From DASVEE01 sp036399695 (GTDB taxonomy: Bacteria > Acidobacteriota > Thermoanaerobaculia > Gp7-AA8): a stretch of DNA of 9,606 nt. Position 1 is the stretch's first letter. Every line of letters begins with the position of its first letter. The notes beneath the pieces are model-generated. The model was given only the letters and a program-made list of their open reading frames with translations, had not been told where the DNA came from and did no database searches. Below are positions 1-4,456 of this stretch, one piece after another. The translations under genes were made by a program, and so were the position numbers. Where the stretch lies: contig DASWMP010000037.1 of assembly GCA_036399695.1 (NCBI GenBank), positions 1 through 9,606 on the forward strand, in the 5' to 3' direction.

Positions 1-138
1 TCCCTTCGAGGAGCCGGGCGCCTGCGGCGCCGACAGACAAGAGTGTCTGTCCTACATTGAAACATCCGGCGAGAACTGAATGTAGGACAGACACTCCTGT
101 CTGTCCGCGCCCGCAGGCGCCGTTTTGAGACACCCTCC
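1..138 (+). mobile_element. Short TIR element, copy 1 (left end outside the window)
   Basis: This is the right-hand part of the same element that is complete at 183-424 and 6603-6844. It ends in CCGTTTTGAGACACCCTCC (120-138), the exact reverse complement of the left terminus of the other copies. Its core is the same inverted pair of REP-like hairpins, in the same orientation as the other copies. It is a shorter variant. The stretch of about 40 bp that separates the GGCGCC arm from the right terminus in the other copies is missing here, so the arm runs straight into the TIR, and the central spacer is also shorter. The left terminus lies upstream of base 1 and cannot be checked. There is no coding capacity for a transposase, so it would be a non-autonomous, MITE-like element. 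Confidence 0.7.
19..121. repeat. Inverted pair of REP-like hairpins (copy 1)
   Basis: The left REP lies on the minus strand: GTAG (complement of 52-55) is followed by the stem 45-51/32-38 with loop 39-44. The right REP lies on the plus strand: GTAG 82-85, stem GACAGAC 86-92, loop ACTCCT, stem GTCTGTC 99-105. Both GTAG feet face the centre. Outer GGCGCC-rich arms extend the dyad to the ends given. A GTAG or GGAG tetranucleotide at the 5' foot of a hairpin is the hallmark of REP sequences recognised by REP-associated tyrosine transposases (RAYTs), and an inverted pair is a BIME/REPIN. The hairpins are seen directly; membership of a RAYT-mobilised family is inference. Confidence 0.65.
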
Positions 139-201
139 GAAAGCCACCGCTCTGCTACACGTGTAAAAGAGCGGTGGCATTCGGAGGGTGTCTCAAAACG
201 G
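120..201. repeat. 82-nt near-perfect palindrome at the junction of two elements
   Basis: The arms are 120-153 and 168-201 (34 bp, one mismatch), around a 14-nt loop at 154-167 that contains the perfect 10-bp palindrome TACACGTGTA. The outer 19 bp of each arm are the facing termini of elements 1 and 2. The inner part is a GCCACCGCTCT / AGAGCGGTGGC half of the palindrome that flanks each element. Both strands would form a very stable cruciform or hairpin, and in a transcript it would be a strong stem-loop. It is best read as the meeting point of two neighbouring element-bearing hairpins. Confidence 0.85.
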
Positions 202-424
202 AGCGCACACACTCTGATGGCCTGATTAGAAACCGGCGCCTGCGGGCGCAGACAGACAAGAGTGTCTGTCCCACATTGAATGCCAGCGTGCCCGCGGGTG
301 CCCGAAATTCGGCGGAATCTGAATGTGGGACAGATACTCCTGTCTGTCCGCGCCCGCAGGCGCCGGTTCATCGACGGCAGAACCAAGGGAGTAGATCGAA
401 ACGCACCGTTTTGAGACACCCTCC
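183..424 (+). mobile_element. Short TIR element, copy 2 (complete, 242 bp)
   Basis: It is bounded by perfect 19-bp terminal inverted repeats, GGAGGGTGTCTCAAAACGG (183-201) and its reverse complement (406-424). It matches the copy at 6603-6844 without gaps, with five substitutions (at 272, 278, 306, 335 and 386), about 98% identity. The outside flanks are ATTC (179-182) and TTTC (425-428), then the arms AGAGCGGTGGC (168-178) and GCCACCGCACT (429-439). The element therefore appears to sit in the loop of a hairpin. An open frame runs through it but only reflects the lack of stops in GC-rich repeat DNA; no transposase motif is present. It is non-autonomous and MITE-like; the transposase family is not identified. 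Confidence 0.8.
231..368. repeat. Inverted pair of REP-like hairpins (copy 2)
   Basis: Arms 231-277 and 322-368 are 47 bp long with three mismatches, the outer part reading AACCGGCGCCTGCGGGCGC and its complement. Inside each arm is a small hairpin of its own: 251-270 (foot CCAC at 271-274, GTGG on the minus strand) and 329-348 (foot GTGG at 325-328). T335 can form a G.U wobble with G342 in RNA. The structure is thus an inverted repeat of hairpins, the BIME/REPIN layout. Confidence 0.7.
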
Positions 425-475
425 TTTCGCCACCGCACTCCGAGATCGCTCCGGGCCGGCGGGAACCCAAAGTGC

Positions 476-508
476 GCACGCGGGACAGGGGTTGCCTGTC
501 CCGCGTGC
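476..508. terminator. Strong 14-bp stem-loop downstream of the Calx-beta gene
   Basis: Arms 476-489 and 495-508 are a perfect 14-bp match (GCACGCGGGACAGG and complement) around a 5-nt loop. It begins 7 nt after the stop codon of the minus-strand gene at 516-3350, where a terminator would be expected. On that strand it is followed by GCACTTTGGGTT rather than a clean T-tract, so it is not a classical intrinsic terminator. It could equally act as an mRNA 3'-end stabiliser. The core GGGACAGG...CCTGTCCC resembles the other hairpins in this window but lacks a GTAG/GGAG foot. Confidence 0.5.
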
Positions 509-515
509 TGCAAGG

Positions 516-3350
516 TCACTTCCGGAGTGCCACGACTGCCACGCCGGCCAGCATGACGGCCAGGAGCAGCATCATTGCCGGGGAGATCGCCGGCACGGCT
601 TCGACCGTGGCGCTGGCGTCGATCGTCACGGTGGCGGTGGACGGCGAGCCGAGGGCGGCGCCGTTGGGGTTCGAGAGGGTGACGGTGAACGACTCCGCCG
701 CCTCGCCGATGCCGTCGTTGGTGATGGAGACGACGAAGGACTTCGGGGCGTTGTCGCCGTCGGCCCAGTTCAGCGTGCCGCTGACGGGCGTAAAGTCGGC
801 GGCCGTCGCGCTGCCGGGGTTCGTGGTGTAGTCGACGGAGGCGGGCCCGGACGAGCCGCCGGTGCGGTTCACGGTGATCGTCACACTGCCGGCGGCTTCC
901 GTGGTGCTGTACGTCGGGGAGGTAAAGGCGAACGTGCCCGCGGTGTCGTCGTCGTTGATCGTGACGGTATTCGTCGTGTTCGGCCCGAGCGTGGCACCGA
1001 TGGCGTTCGACAGCGTCACGGTGAAGTTCTCGGCACCTTCGATGAGCGCGTCCTGGGTAATCGTGATGACGATCTGCTTCGGCGTAGCGTCGCCGGCCAC
1101 CCAGTTGAGCGTACCGTTCTGCGTCACGTAGTCGGTGCCGCCGGTGGCGCTGCCGCTGGTCGTCCCGAAGTCGACCGAGGCCGCGCCGGTCGAGCCGCCG
1201 GTGCGCGTGACCGTCAACGTCACGGTGCCGGCGCCTTCGTTGACCGAGGCCACGGTGGTGCTGAACTGCACGACGCCAGTGCTGTCGTCATCGTTGATCG
1301 TGACGGTCGCGGTCGCGGGGAAGCCCAGCGTGGCGCCGGTGGCGTTCGAGAGTGCGACGGTGAAGTTCTCCGCTCCTTCGATCAGCAGGTCATCCGTGAT
1401 GGCGATGACGATCTGCTTCGGCGCGGCATCCCCGGCGATCCAGTTCAGCGTGCCGTTCTGCGGCGTGTAATCGGCGGCGGTGGCGCTGCCCGGCACGGTC
1501 GTGTAATCGACCGAGGCCGCGCCGGTCGAGCCGCCGGTGCGGTTCACCGTCAGCGTGACGGTGCCGGCGGCTTCGTTCACCGAGGCGACGGCGGACGCGA
1601 AGCCGACGGTGCCGCCCGGCGGGACGTCGTCGTCGATGAGCGAGTAGGTGGCGGTCGTCTGCGACCCGAGATTCGTATTGCCCGGTGCCGAGAGAGCGAT
1701 GGTGAACGTCTCCGTGCCCTCGGGCAGGGCGTCGTTGATCACGTTGAACGACACGAACTTCGTGGCCGTATCGTTCGCCGCCCAGGTGACGGTGCCGTTG
1801 ACCAGCGCGTTGTAATCGACGCCGCCGTTCGTGGCCGTCCCGTCCGTGATCGTGTACTGCACGCTGGCCGGCTCGGTGCCGCCGGTGCGGGAGATGCTGA
1901 ACGAGCCGAAGGCCGACGATTCGCTGCTGCTGAACGTGGGACTCGTGAGCTGCACCGTCCCGACGATCGGGCCGCTCACGATGGCCGCGCAGTTCGAGAA
2001 CTCGGAGGTGTTGTTCGCCGTGTCGCGGGCCGTGGCGGTGATGAAACCGGTCGTCGGGCCCGGCAGCGTGCGGCTGAAGGCGATGTTGCCCAGGGCGTTC
2101 GTCGACACGGCCAGCGAGCCGAGATACGTCTGCCCTTCGCCGAAGCCGGAGGGATCGCAGACGGTGCTCGCGTAGAACTCGAGCGTGAAATTGCTGTTCG
2201 GCGTGCTGTTGAAGTTCCCGTCGATCGTGACGTTGCCGCCGCTTTCGGTCGCCGAATGGAGGACCGGAAAATTCTGGAGGTTGTTCTCGCCTGCATCTGG
2301 GTCGCCGGCGTCGTTCGCGGTCACACCGTCGCTGTTCAGGTCGATGGCCAGGCCGGCGTTGTTGAAGAAGGAGTTTTGCGAGATGAGGACGTTCGTCGTA
2401 TCGCTGAACAGCGAAACGCCGGTGCCCGGAACGTTGATGCTGTTGGCGATGACGTTGCCGACCACCGAGTTGGCACTGCCGGGGTTCGCACCGATCGACA
2501 CGTTCGTGCTGTTCGGGATCGCGGTCGTGCCGTCGGCGCCGACGCCGATCAGGTTGCCGCGGATGTCGTTGCCGGTCGAGCCGCCGAGGATCGACACGCC
2601 CGGATTGCAGCCGGCGATGACGTTGCCTTCTCCCGCACCGGCACCGCCGACCGTCACGTTGTCGGAAAAGAAGATCTGGACGCAGCTCCCGGTACCACGG
2701 TCGAGGAGCCCCGTCACGTCGGTACCGATGTAGTTGCCGATGATGTCGGTTCCATCCATGCCGTTGCTGGTGATCTGGCCGTTGCCGTTGCCGCCGACCA
2801 CGTTGCGCTGGTTGGGACCCGTGCCGCCGACGATGTTGTTCAGCGAGGCGAACATGAAAATGCCGCCCGACGCGTTCGGAACGGCGGTCGTGCCGTCGGT
2901 GTCGAGGCCGATCCAGTTGCCGTAGAACTGGTGGTTGTCGGAGTTGTCGGTGTGAATGCCGTCACCCGTGAAACCGTTGATCACCAGGCCGCGGATGATG
3001 CTGCCATCGGACCCGTTGACGAGATGGAAGCCGTCGGTGCCGGCGGCCACGATCGCGGTGCCGGTGATCTCGATCAAAGGCGTGCCGGCGAAGCCGGGCT
3101 GCGACCAGCCGTCGATCGTGACTGGCGCGACGATGTCGGGCAGTTCCGAGGCCAGCGCGATCGTGTGCGGGCCGGCGCCCGCAATGTTGAAGTTGATGAC
3201 CGAGCCCGGCGCGGCGTTCGCGCCGATGATCGCCTGACGCAGCGTGCCGGCGCCGGCATCAGCGACGGAGGTGACGGTAAACGTTGCGGCGGAGAGCGAA
3301 ACAGCAGACAGGGAGATCGCGCACAGGAGCGCCAGTACCCGTAATTTCAT
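516..3350 (-). CDS. Exported right-handed beta-helix protein with four Calx-beta domains and IPTL-CTERM-like C-terminus
   Basis: Predicted 944 aa. The start chosen is the ATG directly before a clear signal peptide (MKLRVLALLCAISLSAVSLS, cleavage near residue 22). The frame stays open further upstream, but that part is Arg/Ser-rich and precedes the signal peptide. Residues 23-50 carry the GTLRQAI motif that opens many bacterial parallel beta-helix surface proteins. Residues 60-340 contain regular NxIxGN/NVVGG-type strands typical of pectate-lyase-like helices. Four Calx-beta domains follow (about 464-575, 580-690, 691-803, 804-912), with SVNE-type starts, DY(T/N) and INDDD acidic calcium-site signatures; the last one ends TVTIDAS and lacks the DDD. 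The C-terminus VPAISPAMMLLLAVMLAGVA + ALRK resembles IPTL-CTERM sorting tags: a VPxxS-type motif, a hydrophobic helix and a basic end. Likely role: a surface or matrix adhesin-like protein with calcium-stabilised stalk. No catalytic residues are identified. Weak SD GAAGGA about 12 nt upstream. Confidence 0.9.
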   Translation of the reverse strand: MKLRVLALLCAISLSAVSLSAATFTVTSVADAGAGTLRQAIIGANAAPGSVINFNIAGAGPHTIALASELPDIVAPVTIDGWSQPGFAGTPLIEITGTAIVAAGTDGFHLVNGSDGSIIRGLVINGFTGDGIHTDNSDNHQFYGNWIGLDTDGTTAVPNASGGIFMFASLNNIVGGTGPNQRNVVGGNGNGQITSNGMDGTDIIGNYIGTDVTGLLDRGTGSCVQIFFSDNVTVGGAGAGEGNVIAGCNPGVSILGGSTGNDIRGNLIGVGADGTTAIPNSTNVSIGANPGSANSVVGNVIANSINVPGTGVSLFSDTTNVLISQNSFFNNAGLAIDLNSDGVTANDAGDPDAGENNLQNFPVLHSATESGGNVTIDGNFNSTPNSNFTLEFYASTVCDPSGFGEGQTYLGSLAVSTNALGNIAFSRTLPGPTTGFITATARDTANNTSEFSNCAAIVSGPIVGTVQLTSPTFSSSESSAFGSFSISRTGGTEPASVQYTITDGTATNGGVDYNALVNGTVTWAANDTATKFVSFNVINDALPEGTETFTIALSAPGNTNLGSQTTATYSLIDDDVPPGGTVGFASAVASVNEAAGTVTLTVNRTGGSTGAASVDYTTVPGSATAADYTPQNGTLNWIAGDAAPKQIVIAITDDLLIEGAENFTVALSNATGATLGFPATATVTINDDDSTGVVQFSTTVASVNEGAGTVTLTVTRTGGSTGAASVDFGTTSGSATGGTDYVTQNGTLNWVAGDATPKQIVITITQDALIEGAENFTVTLSNAIGATLGPNTTNTVTINDDDTAGTFAFTSPTYSTTEAAGSVTITVNRTGGSSGPASVDYTTNPGSATAADFTPVSGTLNWADGDNAPKSFVVSITNDGIGEAAESFTVTLSNPNGAALGSPSTATVTIDASATVEAVPAISPAMMLLLAVMLAGVAVVALRK
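615..1961 (-). repeat. Tandem array of four Calx-beta-encoding units
   Basis: About 330 bp per unit within the beta-helix/Calx-beta gene. Units two and three are closest in protein: both read TVTLTV(N/T)RTGGSTGAASVD and share PKQIVI(A/T)IT, LIEGAENFTV and SNA(T/I)GATLG. Unit one is the most divergent and unit four is intermediate. This points to internal duplication. Such arrays commonly change length between strains by recombination; that is known of repeat surface proteins and has not been shown here. Confidence 0.8.
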
Positions 3351-3368
3351 ACGTGTTCGTAGTCCTTC

Positions 3369-3384
3369 GTTGATTTGAATCAAC
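3369..3384. promoter_or_regulatory. Perfect 7-bp dyad in the upstream region of the Calx-beta gene
   Basis: GTTGATT (3369-3375), TG spacer, AATCAAC (3378-3384), lying 18 nt upstream of the ATG at 3350 on the minus strand. It is AT-rich for this genome and close to the ribosome binding region. It could be a repressor operator or a 5' UTR hairpin. A second small dyad, GTCCG-AAA-CGGAC, lies at 3435-3447. No regulator can be named. Confidence 0.35.
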
Positions 3385-3487
3385 CGGGAGCGGGAAACCG
3401 ATTGCCGGGGAGGGTGCCGAGACGGTAGTGTAACGTCCGAAACGGACTTCGTCACCAGTTTAAGAGTGTGGTTGCGGGGGGACGACC

Positions 3488-3523
3488 GGGACCTATGGGA
3501 CAGATGGGACCTATAGGACTGAT
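3488..3523. repeat. 9-bp tandem repeat, four imperfect units
   Basis: The units are GGGACCTAT, GGGACAGAT, GGGACCTAT and AGGACTGAT, equally readable as two 18-bp units with two differences. It lies in the divergent intergenic region, about 100 bp upstream of mug. Nine is a multiple of three, but no gene covers it on either strand. Function is unknown; it may be a simple slippage-generated microsatellite or a remnant of a dispersed intergenic repeat. Confidence 0.75.
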
Positions 3524-3609
3524 GAAAGGTGGAGCGGAGCCAGCGGCCCCATCGGTTCCATTGCGCATTTCTCACACCGCGCCTCATTCCGGCCCTCCAC
3601 CACCTGCGC

Positions 3610-3621
3610 TAGGCTGCGCGC
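3610..3621 (+). promoter_or_regulatory. Possible -10 box placing mug transcription at its start codon
   Basis: TAGGCT (3610-3615) fits the TANNNT form of a -10 element and ends 6 nt before the mug ATG, and no Shine-Dalgarno sequence is visible upstream of that ATG. This geometry is that of a leaderless transcript. The matching -35 region (TTCCGG around 3587) is poor, so the call is tentative. Confidence 0.3.
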
Positions 3622-4164
3622 ATGGCCGCCCGCCCCACGAAAGCCGAACTCGCTGCCGCGCACGGCAAGACGCTCCCGGACATCATCGCGCCGGGGCTCG
3701 ACGTGCTCTTCTGCGGGATCAATCCCGGTCTCTACACGGCGGCGGTGCAGCAGCACTTCGGCCGTCCCGGCAACCGCTTCTGGCCCACACTCCACCGCGC
3801 CGGCTTCACCCCTCGCCTCTTCCACCCCTCCGAGCAACACGAGTTGCTGAAGCTCGGCTACGGCATCACGAACGTCGTGGCCCGCGCGACCGCCGCGGCC
3901 GCGGAGCTGACGCCCGAGGAGCTGCTCGCCGGCGCCAACACGTTGATGCGCAAGGTGCTGAAGTACAAGCCGCGCTATCTGGCCATCGTCGGCATCGGCG
4001 CCTACCGCACCGCCTTCGAACGGCCGAAAGCACGTCTCGGCCTGCAGGACGAAACGATCGGCGACACGCTCATCTGGGCACTCCCCAATCCCTCGGGCCT
4101 CAACGCGAACTACCAGCCCGCGGCGCTGGTGGAGCTGTTCGCCGAACTGCGTGCGGCGCTCTGA
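3622..4164 (+). CDS. mug: Mismatch-specific uracil/thymine DNA glycosylase, Mug/TDG family
   Basis: 180 aa (E. coli Mug is 168), cytoplasmic. It removes uracil, ethenocytosine or thymine mispaired with guanine in double-stranded DNA, starting base excision repair. Motif 1 is intact as CGINPGLYTA (31-40): N34 corresponds to catalytic Asn18 of E. coli Mug. The following RPGNRFW (48-54) corresponds to the HPANRFW segment. Motif 2 is LPNPSGL (154-160), the loop that inserts into the helix after base flipping. The residues after it are NA rather than E. coli SR, so the intercalating wedge differs slightly. The ATG at 3622 has no SD, and the start may be leaderless; the IIAPGLDVLFCGINPG alignment supports the frame, with about 16 extra residues at the N-terminus. 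It stands alone, divergent from the Calx-beta gene. Confidence 0.93.
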   Translation: MAARPTKAELAAAHGKTLPDIIAPGLDVLFCGINPGLYTAAVQQHFGRPGNRFWPTLHRAGFTPRLFHPSEQHELLKLGYGITNVVARATAAAAELTPEELLAGANTLMRKVLKYKPRYLAIVGIGAYRTAFERPKARLGLQDETIGDTLIWALPNPSGLNANYQPAALVELFAELRAAL

Positions 4165-4245
4165 CTCGAAAATCTCGGAGATTGGGCGCGCCGTCGCGCG
4201 TACAGCCAGGGCGCGTTTGCGTCTACACTGATCGCGAGATTCGTC

Positions 4246-4262
4246 CAGGAGATCCCCTAATG
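4246..4262 (+). promoter_or_regulatory. Shine-Dalgarno and ATG for the original start of the TPR gene
   Basis: CAGGAG (4246-4251) lies 8 nt before ATG (4260-4262). This is the best ribosome binding site upstream of the TPR gene, yet its frame stops after 21 codons (TAG 4323-4325). It is the main evidence that the long TPR frame, which only has a TTG at 4267, has lost its proper N-terminus. A TACACT (4224-4229) is a possible -10 box just upstream. Confidence 0.55.
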
Positions 4263-4456
4263 TCCGTTGCTTTCTTTCGTGGCGTCGACCAGCGGCGTGG
4301 TCGGGGAACGGCGAAGGAGGGGTAGCGATCAACCTCGGCTGGTTGCCGCAGAGCGTGCCCGACGCGCTGCGCGACTGGAAAGAGCTCGCGCCGGATGCAA
4401 ACCCCGACGACGCACCGAAAAAGCGCGTACACGACTTCGTCTTCCCCGCACCCTGA
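4260..4456 (+). pseudogene. Frame-disrupted N-terminus of the TPR gene
   Basis: Three frames take turns here. The ATG frame (4260) gives 21 codons ending AKEG-stop. A second frame, from about 4325 to the TGA at 4454-4456, has about 83% G/C at third positions over 42 codons and reads like normal protein (INLGWLPQSVPDALRDWKEL, later KKRVHDFVFPAP). The downstream TPR frame over the same bases has only about 43% and reads as Arg-rich nonsense. One extra G in GGGG (4319-4322) and one extra C in CCC (4451-4453) would join all three into one frame, giving AKEG-VAINLGW and FVFPAP-LTLGFEQ. This could be a real double lesion or a consensus error in homopolymers. Confidence 0.65.

Noticed and set aside
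1..424. CRISPR array
   Set aside because: The repeats are long inverted structures at two places with no regular short direct repeats and unique spacers, and there are no cas genes.
174..3344. 1056-codon open frame on the plus strand opposite the Calx-beta gene
   Set aside because: It is Arg/Gly/Val-rich without domains and its first part runs through repeat element copy 2. It is a stop-free shadow caused by GC-ending codons on the minus strand, where a signal peptide, repeats and sorting tail are clear.
3351..3587. 79-residue N-terminal extension of the Calx-beta protein
   Set aside because: The extension is Arg/Ser-rich, covers the intergenic tandem repeat and dyads, and precedes a textbook signal peptide beginning at 3350.
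4172..4199. Intrinsic terminator after mug
   Set aside because: Only an 11-bp palindrome (ATCTCGGAGAT) and a 5-bp GCGCG stem are present, with no T-tract; too weak to call.
4423..4432. Programmed -1 frameshift at GAAAAAG in the TPR gene start
   Set aside because: The direction fits the middle-to-TPR frame change, but the heptamer is not a full X XXY YYZ site. A second frame change near 4320 would remain unexplained. Two homopolymer losses explain both.
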